Assembly: GCA_003134965.1 (NCBI GenBank)
Contig: PLDA01000002.1
Coordinates: 1-64,000, forward strand
Length of the DNA: 64,000 nt
Direction: 5' to 3'
From: Vulcanimicrobium winogradskyi
Lineage (GTDB): Bacteria; Vulcanimicrobiota; Vulcanimicrobiia; Vulcanimicrobiales; Vulcanimicrobiaceae
Of this stretch, positions 23,704 to 34,920 are shown in pieces (the stretch's first letter is position 1; every line of letters begins with the position of its first letter). The position numbers were made by a program, and so were the translations under genes. The notes beneath the pieces were generated by a model. That model worked only from the letters and a program-made list of their open reading frames with translations, was not told the DNA's origin and ran no database searches.

Positions 23704-24828
23704 GCCGCGGTGTGGTCGGGCGGGGGCGCGAATTTGTTGCGGTTCTGCAGGTACGGCCAGATGAACCCGTCGAGGTCGCCTTCGAGCACGGCTTGCGCGC
23801 TCCCGGTCTCGACGTTGGTCCGCAGATCCTTCACCAACTGGTAGGGGTGCAGCACGTAGTTGCGGATCTGCGAGCCCCACTCGTTCGCCATGCGGTCGCC
23901 GCGCAGCTCGTTGAGCTTCGCCTCCTGCTCCTCGCGCGCGCGCTGGACGAGCTTCGCGCGCAGGATGTTCATCGCGACGTCGCGGTTCTGCATCTGCGAG
24001 CGTTCCTGCTGCGAGGCGACGACGATCCCCGTCGGCACGTGATGTACGCGAATCGCCGACTCCGTCTTGTTGACGTACTGGCCGCCCGCGCCGCTGGCTT
24101 TGAACGTCTCGATCCGGAGATCGTCGGGTTTGATCTCGACGTCGGAGGCGTCGCCTTCTTCCATCTCCGGGACGACGTCGACCTCGGCGAACGAGGTCTG
24201 CCGGCGCCCTTGGTTGTCGAACGGCGAGATGCGCACCAGCCGGTGCACGCCGCGCTCGCTCTCGAGCATACCGTATGCGTTCTTGCCGCGGATGATGAAC
24301 GTGATCGAGCGCAGGCCGGCCTCGTCGCCCGGCATCTCCTCGACGACGTGCGTCTCGTAGCCGTGGTTCTCCGCCCAGCGCAGGTACATCCGGCCGAGCA
24401 TCTGCGTCCAGTCGGCGGCGTCGGTTCCGCCGGCGCCGGCGCGGATCGTCACGATCGCCCCGTGCGAGTCGTACGGGCGGTCGAAGTTCGCCGCCATCTC
24501 GAGGTCGTCGAGCGCCGTTACGGCGCGCGCGATCATCGCGTCGGCTTCGGCCTCCGCGCCCTCCTCGTCACCGAGCACCTCGAGGATCTCCGCGGCGTCG
24601 TCGAGCGCCGCTTGGACGGCGTCGACCGCGTCGAGATCCGAGCGCAGGTCGGCGATCCGCTTCATGACACCGCGCGCCTGCTCGGGATCGCTCCAGAAAT
24701 CGTCGGCGCGCGAGCGCGCCTCGAGCTCGGCTACCGAACGGCGCTTCGAAGCGTCGTCAAAGCCGCACCTTGAGCACGCTGTGGCGTTCGCGGGCGCGGT
24801 CGATGGCGGCGGATTGGGCGTCTGACAC
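23700..24828 (-). CDS. prfB: Peptide chain release factor 2, made by programmed +1 frameshift
   Basis: RF2 reads UAA and UGA stop codons. The main frame (to 23700) carries the stop-codon motif SPF and the catalytic GGQ in GAGGQYVNK. The N-terminus lies in another frame: GTG 24828 opens 23 codons ending in Leu-UGA at 24757-24759, and a +1 shift continues as DDASKRRS into the rest, 375 residues in all. The join lines up with E. coli RF2 where RGYLDYDAKKERL meets the same frameshift. The gene is 34 bases downstream of the PhyH gene and overlaps the glycosyltransferase by four bases. An internal ATG at 24665 is not the start. Confidence 0.95.
24756..24771 (-). promoter_or_regulatory. Programmed +1 ribosomal frameshift site of prfB
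   Basis: On the minus strand the site reads AAGGTGCGGCTTTGAC. It has the three parts of the classical autoregulatory site: a Shine-Dalgarno-like AAGGTG, a three-base spacer, and CTT-TGA-C, where the tRNA slips to TTT and reading resumes at GAC. When RF2 is scarce the ribosome pauses at UGA and shifts, so RF2 controls its own amount. Confidence 0.92.
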
Positions 24829-24862
24829 GGGAGTTCGGCCTTCTCCGGGCGCGCGGTTCACC

Positions 24863-25897
24863 CTACCGCAGCAGCAGCTTCTTGACCGCGGCCCGGACGG
24901 TAAGGTTGAGCGCGTCCCCGGTCGAGCGCGGCAGCTCGGGGCGCAGTGCCATCGCGCGTGTCGCCAGCTTGCCCGCGAACCCGTCCACCCGGCGGATCCC
25001 GCGCGTCCATTCGTCGCGAACCGGAAAGACGACCGGCGCTCCGTCGAGCGTCGGCACGATCAGCTCGCCGGTCCCGATATCGCGGACGCGCCGCACCGCG
25101 AACGCACCCTCGCTGCGGCGCGAGTGCATCGGCGTGAACGGCACAGCGTCGCTGAAGTAATAGTGCGTCACCTGGCTCTTGCGCGTCAGCGTCCGATCCT
25201 CGCGCGGCGAGCCGCCGTGGAGCAGGTTCGCGGACCACACGAGAAACGTGCCGCGGCGGATCGCGAGCTCCTCGCGCCGGAAGCCGCTCTCGCGCGCGAT
25301 CGCGTCGATGCGGTCTTCGTAGAGCAGGTACGACGCCAGCGTGTTCGGGTTCCGCCAGCTCGGTTCGCCGGCGACCGCGGGCACGCCGAAATCCTCGTAG
25401 TCGAATTCGGGCAGCCGCTGCGATCCGGGAAAGTAGTGGAGCGGTCCTTGCCGGAGCGCGACGTCTTCGAGCGCCATCCAGACACCGCACATGAACCCCG
25501 TCGGCAGCGACGAGAAGTGGATCGTGTCGCTGTGCGTGCGCTGCTCGGTGCCGGTCAAGAAGTTCAGCGTCTGGAATGGGACGGGCTCGCGCCCGTACAG
25601 CATGCGCAGCACCGCGATGACTGCGGTGTGCGTCGCGATCGCGCGAACGGTCCCGTCGGTGCTCCAGGCGTCCTGCACGCGCCCCGCACCGTCCGCCGCA
25701 AAATCCCCGGCGAGCCGCGTCCAGATCCCGTCGACGTCGAGCTCGTCCAGGATGCGGTCGTCCTCGACGACGACGAAGCCCTCCCGCCGGAACGTGTCGA
25801 CCAGCCCCACCTCGCGCGGCCCGAGCGCCCGTCGCGACGCTTCGGCCTCCCAATCGTCCCGCTCGAACCACGGGCGGGCGGGCGTGAGCAACTCCAC
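24863..25897 (-). CDS. Phytanoyl-CoA dioxygenase (PhyH) family protein
   Basis: Taking GTG at 25897 the product has 344 residues. It belongs to the Fe(II)/2-oxoglutarate PhyH family: RTHSDTIHFS supplies the HxD pair and NLLHGGSPRED the distal histidine, with an arginine a few residues further for 2-oxoglutarate. Members hydroxylate many substrates, so the reaction here is unknown. The frame is open further upstream, but that part is antisense to the divergent amidohydrolase. It heads the minus-strand operon containing prfB. Confidence 0.85.
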   Translation of the reverse strand: MELLTPARPWFERDDWEAEASRRALGPREVGLVDTFRREGFVVVEDDRILDELDVDGIWTRLAGDFAADGAGRVQDAWSTDGTVRAIATHTAVIAVLRMLYGREPVPFQTLNFLTGTEQRTHSDTIHFSSLPTGFMCGVWMALEDVALRQGPLHYFPGSQRLPEFDYEDFGVPAVAGEPSWRNPNTLASYLLYEDRIDAIARESGFRREELAIRRGTFLVWSANLLHGGSPREDRTLTRKSQVTHYYFSDAVPFTPMHSRRSEGAFAVRRVRDIGTGELIVPTLDGAPVVFPVRDEWTRGIRRVDGFAGKLATRAMALRPELPRSTGDALNLTVRAAVKKLLLR

Positions 25898-25936
25898 CTT
25901 GAGGTTTTTCGCGCCCGAGCTTGGAACACCGCCGCC

Positions 25937-27127
25937 GTGAGCCGCGTCTTGATCCGCCCGGCCGCCGTGTTCGACGGCGAGCAGCGCCGCGAGCGCTGGA
26001 ACGTCCTGGTCGACGGGGAGCGCATCGCCGCCGCCGGACCGGAGCTCGCCGCCGGGGAGGGCACCCGCACGATCGATCTCCCCCGGGCGACGCTCCTCCC
26101 CGGCCTGATCGACCTGCACACGCACCTGCTGCTGCACCCCTACGACGAGCGCTCGTGGGCCGACCAGGTCCTGCGCGATCCGGAATCGTTCCGCGTCGCG
26201 CGCGCGGTCGTCGCCGCGAAGCGGACCCTCGACGCCGGGTTCACGACCGTGCGCGACCTCGGCACCGAAGGCGCCGGCGAAGCCGACACCGGCCTGCGCC
26301 GGGCGATCGAGGAGCACGTCGTGCCGGGGCCGCGGGTCGTGTGCGTCACGCGCGCGATCGTCGCACGCGGCTCGTACGGCCCGACCGGCTTCCATTCAGG
26401 CTGCTGCGTGCCGCAGGGGGCCGAGGAGGTCGACGGGGCCGAGTCGATCCTGCGCGCCACGCGGACCCAGATCGCGCGCGGCGCCGACTGGATCAAGGTG
26501 TACGCCGACTACCGGTTCGGCCCGGCCGGGGACGCGCGCCCGACCTTCAGCTGCGACGAGCTGGCGCTCATCGTGCGCGTCGCCCACGATGCCGGGGTCC
26601 CGGTCGCTGCGCACGCGACGACCGCCGAGGGGATGCGCCGGGCCGCGCTCGCCGGCGTCCGGACGATCGAGCACGGCAACGAGGGGACCCCCGAGGTGTT
26701 CGCGCTCATGGCCGAGCACGGCGTGGCGTACGTCCCGACGCTGACGGCGTATGAAGCGCTCGAGAGGCTGCGCAACCTCGCCAAAGACCATCCGGCCGTG
26801 GTCGCCAAGCGCGACGCGTTCGCCGCGGCGCGCGTGAGCGGGGTGACGATCGCCAACGGCAGCGACGTGGGGGTCTTCCCGCACGGTGAGAACGCACGCG
26901 AGTTGGAGCTGCTGGTCGAGCACGGTCTCGCGCCGCTCGAGGCGCTGAGCGCTGCGACCAAGACGGCGGCCGCGGTCCTGGGCCGCGACGATCTGGGGAC
27001 GATCCGCCCGGGCGCCCGCGCCGACCTCGTCGCGGTCGACGGGGACCCGACGCGCGCGATCTCCGACCTGCGGGCGGTCCGGCTCGTCCTCAAGGACGGC
27101 GCCGTTGAGCTTGCCGCTCCGTGCTAG
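25937..27127 (+). CDS. Metal-dependent amidohydrolase (imidazolonepropionase/prolidase-like)
   Basis: The gene starts at GTG 25937 and encodes 396 residues. The amidohydrolase metal ligands are all seen: HTH in LIDLHTHLL, a lysine in WIKVYADY, His in VAAHATT, His in TIEHGNE, and Asp in NGSDVG. This is the subgroup often labelled amidohydrolase/Xaa-Pro dipeptidase, acting on cyclic amides or dipeptides; substrate is unknown. The N- and C-terminal strands form the usual small beta-sandwich. The frame is open far upstream to 24770, but that is antisense to prfB and PhyH. Only 40 bases separate it from the divergent PhyH gene. Confidence 0.9.
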   Translation: MSRVLIRPAAVFDGEQRRERWNVLVDGERIAAAGPELAAGEGTRTIDLPRATLLPGLIDLHTHLLLHPYDERSWADQVLRDPESFRVARAVVAAKRTLDAGFTTVRDLGTEGAGEADTGLRRAIEEHVVPGPRVVCVTRAIVARGSYGPTGFHSGCCVPQGAEEVDGAESILRATRTQIARGADWIKVYADYRFGPAGDARPTFSCDELALIVRVAHDAGVPVAAHATTAEGMRRAALAGVRTIEHGNEGTPEVFALMAEHGVAYVPTLTAYEALERLRNLAKDHPAVVAKRDAFAAARVSGVTIANGSDVGVFPHGENARELELLVEHGLAPLEALSAATKTAAAVLGRDDLGTIRPGARADLVAVDGDPTRAISDLRAVRLVLKDGAVELAAPC

Positions 27128-27180
27128 CGACCTCCCCAAGGAAGCAGCGGACATTTCATACCGCAACGTTACGGTCGCCG

Positions 27181-27250
27181 GCCGGAATCCGGCGCCGCTG
27201 TCGAAAGAGAGCGGCGTGGGGTCCGATCGAAGGCGCCGTCCGAGGGACGG
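27181..27250 (+). repeat. Three consecutive hairpins in the leader of the secretin gene
   Basis: GCCGG/CCGGC with an AAT loop (27181-27193), CGCCGCT/AGCGGCG with a 10-base loop (27193-27216), and CCGTCC/GGACGG with a GAG loop (27236-27250) stand in a row. The first and second share base 27193. The third holds the only plausible ribosome-binding site, GAGGG, so it could hinder translation from TTG 27255. No known riboswitch consensus was matched. High G+C makes chance stems common. Confidence 0.35.
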
Positions 27251-27254
27251 GGCT

Positions 27255-29885
27255 TTGAAGCGCGCTCGTATCTCCGTTGCGGCGCTCGCACTGGCGGCCA
27301 GCTTCGTCGCGTCCGGCGCCGTCGCGGCGCCCCCGGCACCGCGTCACCTCCAGCTCACGGCGCACGACGAGCCGGTGCGCGACGTCCTCCTGCGGCTCGG
27401 CGACCAAGCGCATCTGAACGTCTCGGTCGCCGACGACGTGCACGGCAACGTGAACATCTCGATGCACGACGTGACCGCCGACGAGGCGCTGCACGCGATC
27501 TGCTCTCAGCTGCGGCTGCGCTGCGTGCGCGACGGGCGAACGGTCGCGGTGACGGTCGAGTCGTCGGCCGTCGTCCCGCTGGCGATCGTCCCGGCCGCCC
27601 GCGCTGCGCGAACGCTGCACGCGCTCTACCCCCGCCTCACCGTCAGCGCCGACGCCGCCGCCAACGCCATCGTGATGGCCGGCTCCGCGATCGACATCCA
27701 GGGCGCGCGCGCGATCCTCCAAGGGATCGACGTGCGCGATGCGACCAAGCCGACGACCGAGGCGATCACGCTGCACACGCAGACGGCGCAGGTACTCGCC
27801 GACCGGCTTCGCTCGCTCTACCCGTCGGCGAAGATCACCGTCATGTCGCGCACGACGATGCTGGTCAGCGCGATGCCGGCCGACCTGACGCAGATCAAGG
27901 CCCTCGCGACCGGGCTCGACGCGCCGACGCCGGCACCGCAGGTGCAGCCCGTTTCGAGCGACGCCGTCAAGGTGATGCAGCGCCGGCCGCAGGACGTCGC
28001 GCGCGCGGTGAACGCGCAGATCCCGCGCGTCCATGCCGCGGTCTCCGGATCGACCGTCGCGTTGAGCGGGTCGCCCGAGGACGTCAGCCGTGCGAAGGTG
28101 CTGATCGCGCAGCTCGACCTGCCGGCGTACGGCGCGCGATACGTCCAGATCTACCGCATCAAGAACGTCGACGCGACGTCGGTCGCCGAGCTGATCCGAC
28201 GTTCGTTTCCCGACGCCCAGGTCACCGTCGACGCGAGTCTCAACGCGCTTTCGGTCAGCGCGACCGCCGGCGATCATCAGCGCATCGCGGACGGCATCGC
28301 GCGCATCGACGGTACCGGCGCTTCCACATCCACCGGCGAACCGGGCAACGTCGTCATCGGCAACGGCTCGACGTCCTCGCACGAGGTCATTCAGCTGCAG
28401 TCGATCGTTCCGAGCCAAGGCTACGGCACCGGGACGACCGCTCAGGACATCGCCAGCGCCGTTCAGCAAGCGCTCTCGGTGTCGAATCCCGATCTGCGCC
28501 TCGTCGTTCCGAACGGGACGCAGCAGCTGATCGTAACGGGCAGCGCGCAGAGCGTGCGGGCGGCGAAAGAACTGATCGCGGAGCTCGACGTCGTGCCGCA
28601 ATCGGTCGTGCTCGACACCGAGATCCTGGAACTCGACGAGAGCAGCTCGCGCAACCTCGGACTTCAGCTCGGGACGACCTCGATCGGCACGACGTTCAGC
28701 GAAGTCCAGCCGACGCCGGATCCGAACACGGGCCTGAGCGGACGGCTGATCCGGCTTCAACCGCTCACGCGCACCGGGATCAGCTTCCAGGCCCAGGTCA
28801 ACCTGCTGATCCAGAACGGGAAGGCGCGCGTCCTCGCCGATCCCCGGATCACGACGATCTCCGGCCGCACCGCGACGATCCGCGCCGGCGACTCGATCAG
28901 CATCCTGACGACGGTCGGCGGCGGCTCGGGGACGGTGGCCACGACGCAGCTGCAGACGTTCCAGACCGGCGTCACGCTGGACATCACGCCGAACGTCACC
29001 AGCAACGGAGAGATCAGCGTCGCGCTGCATCCCGTCGTGAACTCGCTCAGCGGGTTCCTCAACAACGTGCCGCAGATCTCGACCCGCGACACGCAAACCT
29101 CGGTGCACCTGCGCGATAACGAGACGCTGGTGATCGGCGGCTTGATCCAGGAGAGCACGCAGCACCAGGAGAGCAAGCTTCCGCTGCTCGGCGACCTCCC
29201 GCTCATCGGCCGCGCGTTCCGCAACCAGACCACGACCAGCACGCGCAACGAGCTGATCATCGTCGTGACGCCCCACGTCCTCAAGGGCGGCGCAACGACC
29301 ACGGTCCCCAACGCCGCGGCGCCGCCCGGGATGGTGCTGCCGACGCCGCAACCGCTGCCGACGCTGCCGCCGAACAGCAGGTTCCCCAGCCCCCCGCCGT
29401 ATTCGGCGACGCCTGCGCCGGCGCGAACCTCCGGAGCTCGCTCGTCGCAAAAAGCCGGTGCACCCACCTCGGCGCCCAGCCCCCGGGGGTCGGCACTGCC
29501 GTTCGCGACGCCGACGGCGTTCGCGCAGGCCAACGTCTTCGTGTACGGATCACCGCCGCCGAGCACGTACGCGGTGGCCGGGGACGCGCCGCTGATCTTC
29601 TACGCGCAGCTCTCGCCGACGGTCCTTACGCCCAACGCGACGGTGCGCGTCAGCGTGATCACGACGACGAACGTGCAAAAGGTGACGATCGGAACGTCGT
29701 CGACCCAGATCGGTCTCTCACCGCTCGGCTCGGGGACATGGCAGGGCGTCTTCCCGGCGAACGCGCTCAGCCTGCCGCCGACCGCGACGACCGTGCAACT
29801 CACGCTGACCGCAGCTCGCGGCGACGGACAGAGCGCGAGCATCCAGGTACCGGTCTCGCTGGTACGCCAGGAGCAGCAGCTCTAG
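27255..29885 (+). CDS. Secretin (type II/IV-pilus-like) with C-terminal Ig-like extension
   Basis: From TTG 27255 the product has 876 residues. A signal peptide (KRAR, hydrophobic core, cut after AVA) leads to an STN-like N0 domain, two to three N1-type repeats (each with VAVSGSTVALSG-like strands), and the secretin barrel at about 440-680 ending VIGGLIQE and IIVVTPHVL. The family forms outer-membrane rings for type II secretion or type IV pili. After the barrel come a Pro-rich linker and a beta-rich 110-residue module that looks Ig-like, which is unusual for a secretin. No pilus or secretion partner genes lie nearby. The upstream frame to 27105 overlaps the amidohydrolase and lacks a signal. 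Confidence 0.88.
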   Translation: MKRARISVAALALAASFVASGAVAAPPAPRHLQLTAHDEPVRDVLLRLGDQAHLNVSVADDVHGNVNISMHDVTADEALHAICSQLRLRCVRDGRTVAVTVESSAVVPLAIVPAARAARTLHALYPRLTVSADAAANAIVMAGSAIDIQGARAILQGIDVRDATKPTTEAITLHTQTAQVLADRLRSLYPSAKITVMSRTTMLVSAMPADLTQIKALATGLDAPTPAPQVQPVSSDAVKVMQRRPQDVARAVNAQIPRVHAAVSGSTVALSGSPEDVSRAKVLIAQLDLPAYGARYVQIYRIKNVDATSVAELIRRSFPDAQVTVDASLNALSVSATAGDHQRIADGIARIDGTGASTSTGEPGNVVIGNGSTSSHEVIQLQSIVPSQGYGTGTTAQDIASAVQQALSVSNPDLRLVVPNGTQQLIVTGSAQSVRAAKELIAELDVVPQSVVLDTEILELDESSSRNLGLQLGTTSIGTTFSEVQPTPDPNTGLSGRLIRLQPLTRTGISFQAQVNLLIQNGKARVLADPRITTISGRTATIRAGDSISILTTVGGGSGTVATTQLQTFQTGVTLDITPNVTSNGEISVALHPVVNSLSGFLNNVPQISTRDTQTSVHLRDNETLVIGGLIQESTQHQESKLPLLGDLPLIGRAFRNQTTTSTRNELIIVVTPHVLKGGATTTVPNAAAPPGMVLPTPQPLPTLPPNSRFPSPPPYSATPAPARTSGARSSQKAGAPTSAPSPRGSALPFATPTAFAQANVFVYGSPPPSTYAVAGDAPLIFYAQLSPTVLTPNATVRVSVITTTNVQKVTIGTSSTQIGLSPLGSGTWQGVFPANALSLPPTATTVQLTLTAARGDGQSASIQVPVSLVRQEQQL

Positions 29886-29894
29886 CCTACGGCG

Positions 29895-32540
<2,646 letters not shown>

Positions 32541-32594
32541 ACAGGGCTACAACCATTCGGCGCGGAGGTCGGTTCCTCCCGAGGCGCGTTCACG

Positions 32595-32621
32595 AAAAAA
32601 TCAGGCGGCGGGGCGCCGCCT
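32595..32621 (-). terminator. Rho-independent terminator after the polysaccharide deacetylase gene
   Basis: AGGCGGCG (32603-32610) pairs perfectly with CGCCGCCT (32614-32621) around a three-base loop, and on the minus strand six T residues follow at 32600-32595. It lies 13 bases past the deacetylase stop and ends the rodZ-to-deacetylase operon before secA. Confidence 0.88.
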
Positions 32622-32633
32622 CCCAGGGACCTC

Positions 32634-33491
32634 CTACCGCGATTCGCCCGCGAGGTTACCCTGCGCGAGCGGCAGCTTTGCCGGGTGGTTCAGCTGATCG
32701 GCCGGAACCCGGCGCAGCAGTTCGCCCACCGTGACGAATCGGAACCCGGCACGCCGATACGCGGCGATCACCTCGGGAAGCACGGCGACGGTCGCCTGGC
32801 GGCCGCTGTGCAGCAAGACGATCTCCGGCGCGGTCGCCCGGCTCAACAGGTGGTCGCGCAAAGCGGTGACCGGGACCGCGCGCCAGTCGCCCGGGTCGTC
32901 GCTCCACAGGATGGTGTCGAAGCCGGACGCCTGCGCGACCCGGATCGTCGCGAGGCTGTAGCGCCCGTGCGGCGGCCGGAACAGGCGCCGCTCGGCCGAA
33001 TCCGGGGCGATCCGCTCCAGCGACACCGCGCCGTCGCGCAGCTCGCCGGCGACCGCGGCATCCGGCAGGCGGTCGAGGTCCGGATGGGTCAGCGTATGGT
33101 CCGCGATCTCGTGCCCGCTTTGCGCGATCGCGCGGGTCAGGCCGGGGTACTGCTCGGCGTCGCGGCCGATCAGGAAGAACGTCGCGGCGACGTCCGCGTC
33201 GTGCAGCACCTGCAGCAGCAGCGGCGTCGTGACCGGGTACGGCCCGTCGTCGAACGTCAGCGCGACCAGCTTCGGACGCGCCGCGGCCGGAACGCGCGAC
33301 CGGCCGAGGAGGGCCGCGACCCGCGCGCCGAGCGGCGGCGCGACGAGCGCCGCGGCGTCGGCGCCGCGCAGCACGACGACCGGCCGCAGCAGGTCGTCGG
33401 ACTTGAGCCACAGCCTCCACGAGGCATAGCCGGCCGCGGCGAGCGCGACCAGCACGATCGCCGCGAGCACCTGCGGCGCGCGGCGCGCCAT
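32634..33491 (-). CDS. Polysaccharide deacetylase (NodB-homology)
   Basis: The 285-residue product has an N-terminal membrane anchor (about 8-25) and a NodB catalytic domain facing the periplasm. The motifs are complete: TFDDGP with D81 and D82, HTLTHPD with H132 and H136, RPPHG at 172-176, and LLHSG towards the end. Such enzymes remove acetyl groups from peptidoglycan or other N-acetylated glycans. It lies one base after the LCP gene stop and is the last gene of a five-gene operon. Confidence 0.92.
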   Translation of the reverse strand: MARRAPQVLAAIVLVALAAAGYASWRLWLKSDDLLRPVVVLRGADAAALVAPPLGARVAALLGRSRVPAAARPKLVALTFDDGPYPVTTPLLLQVLHDADVAATFFLIGRDAEQYPGLTRAIAQSGHEIADHTLTHPDLDRLPDAAVAGELRDGAVSLERIAPDSAERRLFRPPHGRYSLATIRVAQASGFDTILWSDDPGDWRAVPVTALRDHLLSRATAPEIVLLHSGRQATVAVLPEVIAAYRRAGFRFVTVGELLRRVPADQLNHPAKLPLAQGNLAGESR

Positions 33492-33492
33492 G

Positions 33493-34920
33493 CTAGTGGG
33501 CGGGGGCGAGCGACGAGGTCGGGACGGCGGTCGCCGTCGCGGCCACGTAGTCGCGGCCCACGATCACGGTAACGACGATGCGCGGACCGGGCGTCGCATC
33601 GGTCGCGGGCGCAACGCCGGCGGTCGGGACGCCGAGGTCGGCACGGATGCGCTCGCCGACGTTCGGCACGTTCGTCGCGGTGCGGATTTGCGTCGTGTCG
33701 TAACCGAACGTGTCCGCGTTCTGAACCGCATCGACGACGTAGCCGAGCTTCGCGAGCTTCGCGGAGACCGCCGTGGCGAGCCCGGCGATACCGCTGCCGT
33801 TCTGGACGATGACGTGCACGGTGGACGGTTTCACCGCCGCGAGCGCGGTCGCCGGCGGCGGCGTCACGTTGCCGTAGGCGCCGAGCAACGACGCTACCAG
33901 CTGTGCCTTCTGCGCTGAATCGGGGATGACGACTTCGTCCGACGTCACCCTGACGTATTTGAGCGTCTCGGCTTTGAAGTCGGCCAGGTTGACGTCCCGG
34001 AAGTGCCACGCCAGCGACTTCTCTTCGTCGAACGTCAGATTCGTCATGATGTTCTTGTTCAAGGCGCCGATCAGCTGCCCGATGTGCAGCAGGTCGTTGA
34101 ACTTCTGCGTCTTGAGCTTCGCGATCGTGATATGGATGATCTGCTGCTGCCGCTGCGTCCGACAGAGATCGCTGCACGCATCGTGGCGGAAGCGGCTGTA
34201 GCCCATCGCCTGCTCGCCGGTCATGTGCTGCAAGCCCGGCTTGAAATGGATGTGCAGGTGTCCCCAGTTGTCGTCGTAGTCCATCGTCTCGGTGACCGGC
34301 ACTTCGATCCCGCCGATCGCGTTCACGAAGTCCTTCAAGCCGTTCGCGTTCACGACGACGTAGCGGTCGAAGCTCGTTCCCTTCTCGTTCTTCGGAAGGC
34401 CGAGGAAATCACCGATCACTTGTTCCGATAGCTTGGCGCCGCCGACCGCGTACGCCTCGTTGATCCTCGTGTCGCGACCGCCGACCGTCGCTTGGCTGTC
34501 GCGCAAGATCGAGATCAGCTTCACCGCCTTCGTCGGGAAGTCGACCCCGGCGACCATGATCGTGTCGCTGCGCGCTCCCTTCGAGTACTGCATTCCTTTG
34601 TCGTCGGTGTTGAAGTCGATCCCGAGCAGCATCACGTAGATGCGCTCCTTGCCGAACACCGTCTCCGGCGGCGGCACGAAGATAATAGGCGCGGTGTGGT
34701 AGACGGCCCTCCGAAAATCTTCGCCCGTCGAGACCATACGGTACGCCACCAGCGCGAAGAACACGCCGACGAGGATCAGCAGCGCACCCAAGAGATACGT
34801 GAAGAGCGTCTGCCAGCGGTGCGGTTCGCGTCCGCCGGGCGGCGGCGGCTCCGCGCGCCGGCGACGGCGGTCGTCGGGCGGCGACGGCGGCGGCGGGTCG
34901 ACGACGACCGATCGGCTCAC
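33493..34920 (-). CDS. LytR-CpsA-Psr (LCP) family protein with LytR_C domain
   Basis: The 475-residue product has a Pro/Arg-rich cytoplasmic tail, one membrane segment at about 38-60, an LCP domain (LLGIDFNTDDKG, GARSDTIMVAGVD, SILRDSQ, INEAYAVGG, GYSRFRHD) and a C-terminal LytR_C domain (VHVIVQNGSGIAGLA). LCP proteins transfer lipid-linked glycopolymers to peptidoglycan; they are best known in Gram-positives but occur in several diderm phyla. The arginines and aspartates that hold pyrophosphate and Mg2+ are present. The GTG start overlaps the rimO stop (GTGA). Confidence 0.92.
   Translation of the reverse strand: MSRSVVVDPPPPSPPDDRRRRRAEPPPPGGREPHRWQTLFTYLLGALLILVGVFFALVAYRMVSTGEDFRRAVYHTAPIIFVPPPETVFGKERIYVMLLGIDFNTDDKGMQYSKGARSDTIMVAGVDFPTKAVKLISILRDSQATVGGRDTRINEAYAVGGAKLSEQVIGDFLGLPKNEKGTSFDRYVVVNANGLKDFVNAIGGIEVPVTETMDYDDNWGHLHIHFKPGLQHMTGEQAMGYSRFRHDACSDLCRTQRQQQIIHITIAKLKTQKFNDLLHIGQLIGALNKNIMTNLTFDEEKSLAWHFRDVNLADFKAETLKYVRVTSDEVVIPDSAQKAQLVASLLGAYGNVTPPPATALAAVKPSTVHVIVQNGSGIAGLATAVSAKLAKLGYVVDAVQNADTFGYDTTQIRTATNVPNVGERIRADLGVPTAGVAPATDATPGPRIVVTVIVGRDYVAATATAVPTSSLAPAH

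Noticed and set aside
24770..25936. N-terminal 389 codons of the frame that holds the amidohydrolase
   Set aside because: They lie antisense to prfB and PhyH; the enzyme domain starts at GTG 25937.
27128..27254. Riboswitch upstream of the secretin
   Set aside because: The three hairpins did not match cyclic-di-GMP, cobalamin, SAM, glycine or guanidine consensus as far as I can recall them; kept only as unnamed repeats.
27156..29450. A 764-codon minus-strand frame over the secretin gene
   Set aside because: Antisense to a full secretin with signal peptide; Arg/Asp-rich and without domains.
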